Assembly (NCBI RefSeq): GCF_000764305.2
Contig: NW_025939655.1
Location: 1-64,000 of the forward strand
Reading direction: 5' to 3'
From: Hyalella azteca
Lineage: Eukaryota > Arthropoda > Malacostraca > Amphipoda > Hyalellidae
DNA: 64,000 bases
Shown here: positions 1-12,865 of the stretch, one piece after another
Numbering within the stretch: position 1 is the first letter of the stretch
How the letters are laid out: each line of letters starts with the position of its first letter
The notes under the pieces: generated by a model
Seen by the model: only the letters and a program-made list of their open reading frames with translations
Told to the model about the DNA's origin: nothing
Database searches by the model: none
Translations under genes and position numbers: made by a program

Positions 1-918
1 CAGTGAAGTTTCCCTCCCACGCTAGGCTATATAAATGTGAAAATGCATCCACTTGAAAGCTTATACATATAGTGTCATTCTATACAACGTGAATAATTTT
101 GATTCGACTAATAGTATCATGCCTCTATAAAACGAATACCCGAGATGCGATTATTGGTATAACCCAAATAAAATTATTCGTGGAGTATCGATAATTATTG
201 TAGCTATAGATGGAAATTGTGGGTGCAGCACCGATGGCGCATCGATGCGGCATCAATGGTGTGTCCGACCTATGTTCCATCTATAATCTGCCGATGGCCG
301 CTCTTCCCAAAAAAAACTTTTCTTCCTCCAAAAACCACCATTGACTCCGTCGGCGCATCGATCAGCCACCGATGGCCAGCATTAATATGAAGTCAATAAA
401 AAATTTTTCGTCAGTTTCCAATCCGATGCATTTGCATTTACTGATAGTGCTTCGTACGATCACACATTCTGTGGACTACGTATTCACATTCACCATAGCA
501 GTGCAAGTAACAATGTCAGACATGCAGCAGGAACAAATTATCACTGTACCATATATACACATACATCGTGAATCGACTTGAAAAAAGTCCCTGCCTGCAG
601 GATTATGCGAACTCCGATCTCCCTCGCGCGAAGCCAAGCCTCTACCATTAAATGAACTATAGTTCTGCTCAGAGTAAATGTTACGAGAAAATGCTTGATA
701 AGTATGGCAGTTTCATAATGTGAACATTACACAAATTCTCACAGAGGATTGATTGGAAATATTTTCGCCAGGAATATTCTTACGTGAAATAACAAATTTA
801 TATCGATGATTTTGAAACGTTAGGTGTGAAATACCTTCACCACTTAATGTCAATATCTTTCGGGAGCCAAATCTATAATATTTTGCGTAGGTAAGATGCC
901 GAAACCATTTTATAAGAA

Positions 919-1531
919 ATGTAGACTTAAACTCAAACTAATTATCTTACGGTATGAGCAGATTCACCATAAATAATTAAATTTCACTATCAAAGTCAGC
1001 GCTAAAAAAAGAATTTTTACTCGTATCCCTCTGCGTAAAAAAACTTTTTTAACAAGCAAATTACTCGGAAAGCACACATTTCAAGCAGGACATGGTAAAG
1101 ATTAGTAGGAAAGAAGCTCAACGCCGATAAGCGCCAACCCTCGTTCATACTCGACTCGCTCGCAGTGCATTATATATATATAGAGATGCCAAGCCGCTGT
1201 CGACTATGTCAACGCGACTTTAGATACATAGAAAAATAGACTTGAACTCAAACTAATTATCTCACGCTATAAGCAGATTTACCATAAATAATTAAATTTC
1301 GCCATCAAAGTCAGCGATAAAAAACGAATTTTTGCTCGAAACCTTTTGCGTTTAAAAATCCCTTTTTTAACAAGCAAATTACCCGGAAAGGACACATTTC
1401 AAGCAGGACATGGTAAAGATTAGATGGATAGAAGCTCAACGCCAACATGCGCCAACACCTGTTCTTATTCGACTCGCTCGCAGAGCATTTGAGATGCCAA
1501 GCCACTGTCGACTACGTCAACGCGACATTAG
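919..1531. repeat. Tandem duplication, ~315-bp unit, two copies
   Basis: The segment from about 919 to 1230 is repeated from about 1235 to 1531. Both copies run through the same ordered landmarks: ACTCAAACTAATTATCT, CATAAATAATTAAATTTC, AACAAGCAAATTAC, TTTCAAGCAGGACATGG and GATGCCAAGCC. The copies differ by scattered substitutions and a short TA-repeat expansion in the first. No coding potential was recognised in it. Confidence 0.8.
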
Positions 1532-2999
1532 CTAAATGTTGCAACTTGATAATATTATGAAACTTACTTGATCGATTCATACAATTTGTACCTAATGATA
1601 CAATAAATTAATCTTAATTGATCGTAATATTTTAAGCACAACAAGTTGGCGCACACATAAAATTTGTAACAAATTTACGCAATATATCGGGTGAACGTGA
1701 AATATTGGATTCGCCATCTTCTTTTGGAGAATTGCATTTTTGGCAACAAAATTTTTCATTGTTCTCAGACAACATTATTGACATCAGGAGCTGTTTGATA
1801 CATGCCCAGTTGCATTACTTTGGCTAGAGATATTTGTTAACACTTTGCATCTGTCTGTCAGTTTTAATCTTACCTACAAAATTCATGATAATTTTTGCAA
1901 AATTTACTGATCGAACCAAAATCTTACAAGCCCAGCATACAGAACGAAGTCATTGATTCGTCTTGACCTCGAATGACCTGCAACCCAATAACGCCATTCT
2001 AAATTGGATAAATCACGGTGGAAAATTCCTTCACTGCGCAAAGTGTTGTTGGCTTGCAAGAGATTTGCCTGTGATGCTCCATCGATAAATCAGACCCTAC
2101 AAATCATCGATTATACATCGATCACCGTCACCTGTATTCTCCCCTCTCTTGATTTTTTAGCGTTTTATTGTCGATTTTTGGCAAATGTGGCCTCCCACCT
2201 TTACGCCACCTATAATCATCGATGCGACATCCTTAATTTTTCTTTGAGAATGCATTAATACATCTCGTGAACGAAATAGCACGATAAGGAAAATGAAAAT
2301 TTTCATTTTCGAAGTGTGTCTACTTTCTGTGCGTTTTAGGTAATAAAATATTCACGCGTTCAAGCATTTATTGCCGTCGAGATGATTATATAGAGATCAT
2401 GAAACTTGACGCCTGCATGCTAATGCTGCCCCTGAATGCACTTGCTTTGATGACAACACTAGCAAGGCTTATAGATGGGCAATATCAACAATAACTATAA
2501 AGGCACGATGTTTTTATGATAACCACTTATACTGTATGACGCAGACTTCTCGGCAGACAACGTGTGACAGAAGATGAAGCTGCGCCACTTTACATGAAGT
2601 CCTGCAGAGTTGGCATAACTTGGTATTATTTTATGTAGTCATCTTCTGCCAAAAAAAAATAGTTTAAATAAAATTTTGAATTCACAGATAATCATTTGTT
2701 GGTGGACTGTTGTCGCTTATCGGTATCATAATATCAAAAGAGCTTTAGTTATTTCACGTACAATCTTACGGCCGTAGACTCGATAAGTAATTAGCAGGAG
2801 AATAGAGTTATTTTTCAGTTCACACTTAAATAAAAATTCAGTGTGTATAATAATATTCATCATAATAATTCAGTTTCTTTATAATTATTTATAGTACTAA
2901 TGTCTACCAAAAACATTCGGCAGTGCAGCAGTCCGGCTTCCTGTAAAATGTGTTGGCCATGCATTTTTTAGTTTGCAACGCCTTAACTCGAAACTGAAC

Positions 3000-3560
3000 A
3001 TGTTAACCTTCATTTACTCACTCTCGTTTGAGTCGCCTCACTCAACAGGCGTGGCTGGACACGGCCACCGCGTGGCGGTCTGCAAAGACACGCCTCCAGA
3101 TTTAACCACCTGGCCGCTGTCCCAACTAATTCCTATATAAACGAAGGTCTCGTACAATCGCATCGCCGGTACTTCTGTTGACTTCGTCGTCTGGTTGAAT
3201 GTTATCTCACCAATCTGCGACCAGCGTGGCAGCAGGCTTCTACCGAGGTACGATTGTTGGATCAAAATTAGTCCCAGCGTGTCTGGCACAAGCTCTGTAC
3301 TACCCCTCTGGCTTCTTATTCGCTGTCTCGTCCCCTGAGAAACTTTCAATCATCGTATGGCCTGACACTTCTGCCAGTATCTGACTGTCAGTGAATCAAA
3401 CGAATGTATCATTAACGATTTCGCCCGACCGTACTATATTTTTTGTTCACATATAACCAGTAAATTCACCCAGATTGCGCTGTACGTTATTTTCCATTGT
3501 AATTTCTGTGCAACGAAAATTTTGTTTAATAAATGAATTTCATTTTGTCCATAATCCGTT
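3000..3560 (+). mobile_element. Possible solo LTR or retroelement promoter and polyadenylation segment
   Basis: The segment is more GC-rich than its surroundings. It starts with TGTTAACC, has a TATA-like CTATATAAACG near 3133 and an AATAAATG polyadenylation-like signal near 3528, followed by a T-rich stretch. That order resembles the U3-R-U5 layout of an insect or crustacean LTR. No target duplication, partner LTR or internal retroelement frame was found, so an unrelated promoter or untranslated region is possible. Confidence 0.3.
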
Positions 3561-3914
3561 CTCTTTACTGTAAGTCAACTTTTTAGTACCATTACGATAG
3601 ATAAATAAGAAATGCACGCAGCCTTCGCGCAGCAGCATCCCTGTGAAAAAGGTTGCATTAAATTAGATAGGATTAGTTAGAGTGATTCCTCTCTTACACA
3701 TTCCTAAATAAAAATATTGGTTGAACAAAGTGAACATTTGAATAAAAAAGTGCATTCTCTTCAATTCGCGACGGCTCGGAAATTCGCGAACAATTTCCAG
3801 CAAGTGTCGGACCGCACAAATTCTCACCGAACGAGAGCTGGATGTTCCTCAAATTGGGAAAGACACAATTCCGGAATTCGCAGAGTAACAGAAGCAGCCA
3901 TGTAAGGTTTTGTG

Positions 3915-4425
3915 CCTGCGACTCGACAGCTGATGTAAACAACGTGCAAGTCGCGCTGGCGACGCAGCTACTTCGTAAACAACGTACCTCTCTGTACCTG
4001 CCGCGCAGCTGCTGATGTAAACAACGTACCAGTCTGCACCGGCGACGCAGCTGCTTATGTAAACAACGTGCAAGTCTGCGCTGGCGACGCAGCTACTTCG
4101 TAAACAACGTACCTCTCTGTACCTGCCACGCAGCTGCTGATGTAACAACGTACCAGTCTGCACCGGCGACGCAGCTGCTTATGTAAAGAACGTGCAAGTC
4201 TGCGCTGGCGACGCAGCTACTTCGTAAATAACGTACCAGTCTGCACTTGCCACGCAGCTGCTAATGTAAACAGCGTACCAGTCGTCGCCTTCATCGCAAC
4301 TACTTATGTAAACAACGTACCAGTCTCCACTAGCCACGCAGCTGCTTATGTAAACAACGTACCATTCTGAGCCTGCAACGGAACTGCTTAAGTGCTTATG
4401 TAAGCAACGTAGCAGCCCAATTTGC
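3915..4425. repeat. Minisatellite, ~43-bp unit, about 12 copies
   Basis: Degenerate tandem units are built around TATGTAAACAACGTACCAGT followed by a GC-rich half ending GACGCAGCTGCT. Copies differ by substitutions and small indels. Two long minus-strand reading frames over the array are by-products of its periodicity and are not reported as genes. Confidence 0.9.
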
Positions 4426-6490
4426 CATGCAAGTTTGCTCAAGACATCGAACTGCCGTCGACCTCCGGTATGTGAACCTCGGGGGACTGAGGACTTCGCA
4501 GTCGGCTTTTGGCCACATCCTCAATAATGCGTGGAATTTCGAGCAAGGCTTCTAAGAATAAAAGGTTTTCTTTAAATTTTGAATGGCGATTGATTAATGT
4601 ACTCGAAATTCCTCACATCGTTTGACTAAGAGGATTTAGCCCCACATATAGGAGACCACATATATAGGACCCATAAATATAGGTCCCATATTCATTTATA
4701 CATGCTGTGACCATATAGGTTGGTCTCGGCATGTTGAACCCGCGGAGTTGCGGTAGCCAATTTGCGTGCGAATTGAATGGAGTTATGTTTCCTCGCAATA
4801 ATCAATTCTGTAAAATTAAAAAAAATCTGATGTTATATTGTGCACAAATAATTTATATTGTGCAAAATAATTTAATTTAATTGAACGCGATGCCTAAAAA
4901 TGACTGTCAGGCAACAAAATATAATGACTCGAATTTTACTGGTTAAGATACTTGAGATACGGTTTCTAAATGCATAGTAATTAATCGATGCATGTCAACA
5001 TAAAACTTGAGTATAAACTTTATCCATCTTTATCAGTAACGGGCTTTATTATCTCGTTCAAGAAGGCAATAAAAATCCATTCAAACGATGAAAATCTAAG
5101 TTAAAATGGATCGTTCACCGTCGTAAACTCACAGGATGGCTGGAAATTCTGGGGTTGCTGTCCAGATGTTTAATGGAGGTTCTGTGGTCGTAACGACATC
5201 GTTGAAGAATCTTGAGCTCCGCGGCCTCTTCTCGGAGTTTCCGGAGACAAATTTAAAGTCTTGAATGACCAATTTAAAGACTTAAGTTGCGAGCATGATC
5301 TGTCCTCGTGTTCAGGCTGAATCAGATATAAATTTAATCTAAAAACTTGATATGAAGATAATCTCTAAATTTCTTGAGATAATGAGTACGAGTAATGTAA
5401 TCAATAAGGATGCCTAATTACTGAACGAAAAATTCCAGATTGCTCACAAAGTTATTTGATAATGATGTTCATATTCAAATTGTTTAAAATTCATCATTCG
5501 TACAAACATGGTCGATGAAAAACACACGCCAGAGTATCATAGGACGAAATAGCAATCACCGTGAACGCATTGCTATCTCAAGCGGGCGCCCAACGCTCGA
5601 AACTTCGCTTCGGAACTTAGAATGGAGGATTATTCGGATACTTTGTTACCTGGAATATGGCATATGCATGGATGCATTTCAATCACAATTAACAGATGGT
5701 CGTAAGCTTACATTTTTTTAATTCAAGAATTACCTTACCAGATTTATATTTCATAACAAATTTTTTCATACCAAGTGTTTAATTGAAGTGAAATAAAATT
5801 GTAGACATTCCAATGAATATCAGATACCGGGGAAGCGCTATTATATACAGTAAGAGATATAGGAGCATAATCTTATGTGAAGGTAGCGTCTGTCGAGCTC
5901 CCATACAGACACAGAACAAACATCGTTAAACATTCATGGATATACTCCGCAAGACATGAAATATTCACGCGAGACTGGCGTGCTGGTCGGATGACATTTT
6001 TTTCAAACCACCGGAGTGACGCTAATCGAGTCAAGTAACCGATTTCCAATCGCTGGGGTAAACTCTTGTTCAAACTAGAGATCAAGTTTACTCTAACGGT
6101 CAAGTTTGCTCTAGCGAAACTTGAATCTTCTATTCATATTCTTTTTAGTACAAACTTTAACGATGATTGTTGGGAAATACATTCATTATTTTCAACCATG
6201 CATCAGTGTCTCAGAAATTTAATATCCTTATAGTGCACTGCAATCTGGAAATTGAACAAAGAGTTAGAACCACTTTCATCGAGGAAAATTCCGAGCGTTG
6301 CTACAGAAAACAAATATCATTGATAATTGAAATATATTCTTTCGTGGTACTCGGTCAGGGAATGACGTCATCAAAGTGATTGTCACAAATGAAACTAGGA
6401 GCGCAAAAATTAGCATAATAAATTGCTTTAGAAGCTGGATAATTTGGACGGCAGCAGTTCGACGGAAACCTGACATGGCGGAGGCTGGAG

Positions 6491-6644
6491 TGTCGTGATG
6501 ACACTCCCTGCGTATCATGACAATCCCCGCGTATCATGACACTCCCCGCGTATCATGACACTCCCTGCGAATCATGACACTCTCCGCGTATCATGACACT
6601 CCCCGCGTATCATGACACTCCATGCGTATCATGACCTTCCCCGC
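6491..6644. repeat. Minisatellite, 19-bp unit, about 8 copies
   Basis: Head-to-tail copies of CGTATCATGACACTCCCCG with a few substitutions. The array stops at a single N at 6645, immediately beyond which a different 21-bp array begins, so the join may be an assembly product. Confidence 0.9.
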
Positions 6645-6654
6645 GNCGTAATGT

Positions 6655-7130
6655 CAAGATGTTCATACGTAACGTCAAGATGTTCATACGATACGTCCAA
6701 ATGTTCATACGGAACGTCAAGATGTTCATACGGACGTCGAAATGTTCATACGGAACGTCAAGATATTCATACGGAACGTTAAAATGTTCTTAAGGAACGT
6801 CAAGATGATCATACGGACGTCGAAATGTTCATACGGAACGTCAAGATGTTCATACGGAACGTCAAGATATTCATACGGAACGTCAAGACGTTCATAACGA
6901 ACGAGAAAATTTTAGCGTCTATATGTTGATAAGTTACCGCCAATAGAAGTTATTATATGGAGGGCTTAGCTGTTCACATGGAACGTCTATATGTTCAAAT
7001 TGAACGCCAACATTCTGATATGGAGTTTTCGGATGTTCATATGATCTGTTAGTATGAAACGCATCGATGTTCATATTTAAACGTCTAGATGTTCGTATCA
7101 AAAGTCTAAATATTTTTCGGAAATGCTTAG
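6655..7130. repeat. Minisatellite, 21-bp unit, about 12 good copies and a decayed tail
   Basis: Copies of GTTCATACGGAACGTCAAGA(T) run nearly perfectly to about 6905. After that they decay into spaced GTTCATATG/AACGTCT fragments up to about 7130. The repeats are contiguous with no unique spacers, so this is a minisatellite and not a CRISPR-like array. Confidence 0.85.
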
Positions 7131-7768
7131 ATATTGAGAAGCATTGTTCACATCAAATGAGCGTATCAAAATGTTTATAATCTAGTAACATTTGCTATAA
7201 AATTTTTCTGCGAAATAAAAAGAGTATTCAAGTGCATTAAAATTAACTTTTTGCTTGATTTTTAGAAAATTTAGTTTCTGATCAAGGTGGCGCCTTGCCA
7301 ACTACTGACTCATTCATCGTCTGGAAGCCTTCACGATTCCTGAAATGTAAGACCGTTTCTAAAAGTCGCATCGTCTAAAAATTATAAAAAAATTTAATTG
7401 GAACATCCAATCTCACATGCTTTCATTGGTACAGTAATTGAAATTAGTACAGTCTCGTCCTGACGTTGCAATGCACGTCGCCTAATTAGAAGACTCCCAG
7501 GCTCATTGTCCAGACTTTTCCTTAGAGCCAATTAAGTTAAAATTATATTCAGACTACTTACGATTACCTAAACAAAATGCCTATTATAAAGAGGATGCAT
7601 GAATTAAATGACACCACAACATGTCAAACTATCCAATGACGTGAAAAATAATATGTTCAATTACGATATTGAAAATAAACGAGAAACAGTCCATGATACA
7701 AGTTATTACATTATTTTTAAATTTAAATAACATTAAACAGACTTTATTAATAATTTCCACGTCCTAAT

Positions 7769-8311
7769 TTATGACAGAAACGCCTTTTTATAAAAAAGAT
7801 TTTCATATCCTTGCTCTATTGGAATCAAGCGTTCATTAGGGTAACGATACATCCAAATCATGTGGACACATGAGAAACTTTTTAATGACCTCAAGTTGTG
7901 CTCACTGCAGCTAACTACGATCGCAGATCCCAAACTAAAACACATCGCAACTCGAGGCCAAACTTGCGCAGCTCTGAGCTCCACCGCTTGATAATCTCCG
8001 AGCGCGAGAAGAAGCGTGGGCACTAAAGCCTTGATCCTGCGCCGAGGATCCTGTCCCATAACGCCAGATTTTTCTCCTGATAGCACCGGTCGTCCGCAGA
8101 GTTTTTGAAACATCAAGGAGCCTTTGCTTAATTTCGCCATAGGATTTTTCAGGAGAACAGTTGCTGGGTTACTGGTGCCTTGGTCGCTTCTTCCTCTTGT
8201 GTCGATGGAGAAAGGATCAGGCCTTAAGAATGACTTTGCATTTATTACCGATGTTTTTCTATTAGCCAGTTCTTTTATGTACACTAGCATCAATGAATAG
8301 TTTGTAGTCAT
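7769..8311 (-). CDS. Uncharacterised 180-codon open reading frame
   Basis: A single open frame of 180 codons on the minus strand. It is the longest unspliced frame in the window outside recognised exons and arrays, and its middle part (about 7900-8230) is visibly more GC-rich than its flanks. I recognise no domain, signal peptide or family. The predicted protein is rich in Ser, Leu and Arg and has a moderately hydrophobic patch near residues 105-115. It may be a taxon-restricted gene, an exon of a larger gene, or chance. Not confident that it is translated. Confidence 0.2.
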   Translation of the reverse strand: MTTNYSLMLVYIKELANRKTSVINAKSFLRPDPFSIDTRGRSDQGTSNPATVLLKNPMAKLSKGSLMFQKLCGRPVLSGEKSGVMGQDPRRRIKALVPTLLLALGDYQAVELRAAQVWPRVAMCFSLGSAIVVSCSEHNLRSLKSFSCVHMIWMYRYPNERLIPIEQGYENLFYKKAFLS

Positions 8312-9789
8312 TAGAAATTTTCCATAATGAATAAGCGATGGATAAATTTCTGCCTCCTAATTTTTGCGTTGCTCACTGAAACAGGTATTACTTAAAAATC
8401 CTTTGCAAATATCTCTATCGATTCCGAATGCCCATGTATGTAAGGATTCGATCTCATTTCTAGAATGAATGATTATCGGAATAGAAGATTACCTAATCAC
8501 CTTATATATTGATTATTAACTTTAATTTTTGTTTACGTTAGTTAGTCTCCTTTTTGGACTATGGTGCTATTACATTCAACAATTCACCATATATTTCCAT
8601 GCCCGCACGTGAATAATTACGCAATTCTCTAAAGGTTCGCATTAAAATTCCTCTTAAATACTAACATGAAAGACTTTTTTTGTTATCTTCTGTTACTATC
8701 CGCGATCGGCTGCATTTATTTAATTAAATTTTGCCTCCCATCGCTTCACATCATCATTGAGAGTCAATTGACGACAGAGCAAACGCATGTAGCGAAAAGA
8801 ATTACACTGAAAGAAGGCTGATGAAAACTTAAATTAATTATCATCGCTGAGTCCAGGTGTTACAAGCGGTCAATTCGTGACTTCTTCTTCATTTTAACCC
8901 GTCAGCAAAATAATTAATTTTGCGATCATTCCTTCCTCCATTGTCGAGAGCGCAACCAACTGAAGAAAAGATTGAATCGGGTGGATGCTCGTCAGTTTCA
9001 CGTCTTGCATGTCAAACTTTAATAAGACACGCAATACTTTCTGACGTTAATTTTGAACGTGTGGACACCGCTCGGCGCTCGAGGTTCCGACGCGTCCTGT
9101 TCAAGTGGTGCAGAATATTTTCGCGCGTTGGCACTTGGCAGAGGCAGACGATGCTACCGTCCATGCCGATAACGTCGCTACAGCGCTTGAGTCGAAGGGC
9201 ACTTCTTCTGGACTGATAAGTCTACCGTTTACTTCAATGGATATAAAGTTGTAAACTGTCTCTCTGTCTGGTGGCTTGCGGCTGAGCCTGATGGTGCGAT
9301 AGCCCGAAGTGCTTGAAGGCTGAAGCTACGTTCCTGTGGCCGTGGGAAGACAATATAGGTACCTAGCCTGATATAGGAATCGTGATGACGGTCCAGTCCA
9401 TTTGAAATAAGAAGCAGGTTAGCAGGGCATTGTGGTATCTGAGGCCGGACGCCGGAGTACGACAGACAATGGCGTTCCATTCCCATTGAGGCTACTTGAA
9501 TCTGTCTTCATAGATCCATTAAACACCTATCAGAAAAAGGTGCTGTTAGTGTTAGAATGGTTCCAAGATTGTAGTGTTCAAATTGATTGAGATTTGAGAG
9601 TACAAAAATAAATAGGCCTAAGGCCTACCTACAGGTAGTCTAAATCTAATAGCATAACATCGTCAGTGTTTAAGAAATAGGCCAGTGCAGTAGGCAGTAG
9701 CGAGTACCAAGTAGCTAGCCCAATAAGCCCATTATAGTACTGTTATTATTATTAGTACAGAACATTTTGACAGACCCTAGTTTCTAATA

Positions 9790-10776
9790 ACATAAAATGG
9801 GGTTACTTTTACCGGTGGGGTAACTTTGACCACTTTTTGTTTTTTTAACAAAAACCCCCAAAACTCAAAAAAGATTCGACATAGAAAAATTTTGTCAATG
9901 GCCATCAAAGGCCTAATACTGAGGCTACGTAACACAATAGAAAGATTTAAAAAGTTTGCATATCTAATAGGTTTAAAAATTAAAAATGTGACCCACAAAA
10001 AAGAGCTATTATTTAAAGCCTGTCGGAGTACCCCCTCCAATTTTCTTATTTTTTGGTAAAACAACTCCAGGTTTTGATGCATTGTAGTAGAACTTATCTA
10101 GTTACATATGCAAATGACAAATTTTAGAAAAGTGTCATAGTTTGCAAATGGGATGTGCCGCCCCCCAATGGGGTAACTTTGACCACCTAATGGCAGCCGT
10201 GACCGGGTAACATTGACCGGCTTGGAAATTACGTTAAAATTACCATAGGTACCTATATAACATATTTTATGTTTGATATACCGGTACCTATTAATGTTTT
10301 TTTCTTTATGTTTCTGACTCTACAGAGTCTTATATATGGTAATTTCAACTTAATTTCCAAACCGGTCTATGTTACCCCATCACGGCTGCCATTAGGAGGA
10401 TTAGGTGGGCACATTTTGCCAATTTGGGGGCAGCGCCCCCATTTGCAAACTATGACACTTTCCTTAAATCTGTCTTTTGTATATGTAACTAGAAGAGTTC
10501 TACTACAATGCACCACAACCTGGAGTTATTTTACTAAAAAATAAAATTGATTTTACCACCCGGTCAAAGAAACCCCAAGAGCTGGGGTAACAAAGACCAT
10601 CACTTTTTTTTAAATTACATCAAAACTATGAGAGGCAGGAGCCAGCAATTTATGGTGAGTAAAGCTAAAGTATAGACCTGTATTTTGCAATTTTCAATTT
10701 AAGTTTAACTTAGCTAGTAAAAAAATGACATCATTTTGAAAAAAAAAAGTGGTCAAAGTTACCCCATTTTACAGTA
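9790..10776. mobile_element. Foldback TIR element, copy A (diverged, ~985 bp)
   Basis: Diverged member of the family also seen at 32793, 53401, 54681 and 55517. The ends are inverted versions of ATAAAATGGGGTTAC and GTTACCCCATTTTA. Inside, the segment holding GTAACTTTGACCACC pairs with a downstream inverted copy around 10320-10540, so a transcript would form a long hairpin. It has TTTGACC where the younger copies have TTAGACC. No transposase frame is present, so it is non-autonomous. Confidence 0.75.
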
Positions 10777-12865
10777 CTGGTATGTGCTAGACTTCTGCTA
10801 GAGACAGTGCCACATTCTACATACCTAGTATAGCTAAATTACTAAAGCAATTTAATATGATAGTAGGCTAGAGATCCTTATTTATCAGAGAATTTTTTAC
10901 CACAATACAATTACAATCTTATTCTAATTTGCTAAATGCTAAAGTTTTGTAAAAATTTGTATGAAAATCAATTCACACTTATTTTTTGCTTTGACTAAAA
11001 ATTATTTTGATAACCTAAATTGCTTGTACAACTTAATCCTCCTCAGCTCCTCTTGAGTCTTGACAGACTAACTATACTCTATTAGTCTATAGGAGGGCTA
11101 AGGGGTAAGGAGGCTAGGAGCTCTGTATAATCTTCCATCATAAATCTTTAAATTATTACTCTTCGTTGCAGTTATGACTTATGAGAGAAGAAAAACAAAG
11201 AATAATTGAAATTTGAAAATATGGCATCTTTAGTACGTAAATAAAATTGATCCTAATTCCTATTTCAGTATTAGTTGTATTATTGGCTTTTAGCACTCCA
11301 TCTTTATGATCTTATTACCTACTAAAATTACAGGCTATAAAACTGGTCAGATTATTGGACTAATTTTATCTGAAACTGGTTAGATTATCTGACCAATCCT
11401 TATCCCATACCTGACTCAGACATAGGATTGGAAAATTTCAGATGTCCATGACGGACTGCGTGACCAATTTGGAATGTTTCCTAATATTGACAGAAGTTTC
11501 CTAATATTGTGTGTATAACTATAAACATTCATTTCATGGAACAGGTGATTTTCAAAAATAGGTGGTGAAAACATCTCTTTGGAAAATATGCTGTTATAGT
11601 TGGAAAATGGAAAAGTGCCATAGGAACAGATGAAATTGGCAATATTCATCATTTCATGGACCTCGTGTGTGTTTTTGTCTAATTCACAGATGGTTTCTGT
11701 TACGTTTGCTAGTCGTATGACTAAGTCCAGGCTAGCTATAAGGATGAAGATGGGCAGAGACGAGGATAAGTTCGGGGAACTGTATTTGGTGGAATCTGGT
11801 ATACAACTGAAGTATAAAGGCATGCTGGCCTTACATGACCTACTATTGACAGCATAGTAGTTCTACTCTAATTTGATCAATACGTAAACATGTAACAGTT
11901 TCTGCCGAATTTCTAGTTTAGCTGCAGTCTGCACTCTGCAGGATTGGAATTTTTCTGCTCATTTCTAAAATCTTGCAGATGCAAAAGGACCAACATGAAA
12001 ATTTTTTAATACATTTAAAAGTCAGCCAAAAATAAAATTATTTTGTTTAATGATAAGCTGCAGATTTAACATATTATTCTACTTATTACTGAAATCTCAT
12101 TGCAGTTGTGCACTTTTGTTAAGAATTAGATAGCAAAAAACTTTTTAGTAGGAATCTTATTGCTCCAAAGATGGTAGAAAAGCTTTAACTGCAGGTCAGA
12201 AGGTAAAAATATTCCATGCTTACATCAGGGAAGAGATGCTAGTGCTTTGAATATATGTTGCCCTTGAGAAAGATGTCCCTGGTTTAAGTGGTGATGATAC
12301 TTTGGGATAGAAGTAGCCAGCAAGAGTTGATTGGAGAATTCCCAAACTGAAAGCATGTAGGATTATAACACAATAAGAGATCAACTACCTACCTATGCTA
12401 GCCACTATGCTGTCGTCTATGGAGAGTTTGACAATTGTGTTGCCAATATTACCTATATTTATAGGCCCAAAATGTCTCCAAAATATTATGTAGGATTTGT
12501 CAGAAATACCTGAACCTTTTAAATTTGTTGCCAAAAATACATGTAAATAAGCTATTGCATGTCAGTAAGATCTGAAGACAAATATTTTGAAACTGATGTG
12601 TTGTTAAACTTCAAATGTTTGCTGAGTTTCTGAACCCTTTTGAACTTGGGGGCAGCTGAAAAGTTCACTCTAAATATTTAGTGACTACACAAATGTATGA
12701 TTTTTACCTCAGAAGTGTTCAATTGTAATGAACTTTTGGATTAAGAATAAATCAATGTAGCTTACTTTATTTCTGATGCAATAAATTCATTTTTTTTACT
12801 AAATTGGTTCCAAAGTGGATTGTGATTGAGTACCGAATTAAAGTGTAGTTTTAACACCAGTGAAA

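Larger units (their letters stand above)
1..12859. other. Gene-poor 5' region
   Basis: No exon chain or known protein family was recognised on either strand. The stretch is AT-rich. Its visible structure is listed separately: a 315-bp duplication, an LTR-like segment, three minisatellites, one 180-codon reading frame and one foldback element. Between these (for example 1-900, 1540-2990, 4430-6480, 7130-7760, 8320-9780 and 10780-12850) I see only scattered short frames without family resemblance. The missing LRR exons of the LRWD1-like gene could lie here, but I did not find them. Confidence 0.6.

Noticed and set aside
3849..4442. Two minus-strand frames with repeated YVVYISSC
   Set aside because: By-products of the 43-bp minisatellite; no independent coding evidence.
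6491..6905. CRISPR-like direct repeats
   Set aside because: Units are contiguous with no unique spacers, and the genome is eukaryotic.
8920..9486. Adjacent 98- and 85-codon ORFs suggesting a retroelement fragment
   Set aside because: A weak FWTDKSTVYF-like string was noticed, but no ordered pol motifs support it.
9777..10544. Three ORFs of 77-101 codons
   Set aside because: They lie in the foldback element and recur in the other copies only as broken frames; no transposase motif.
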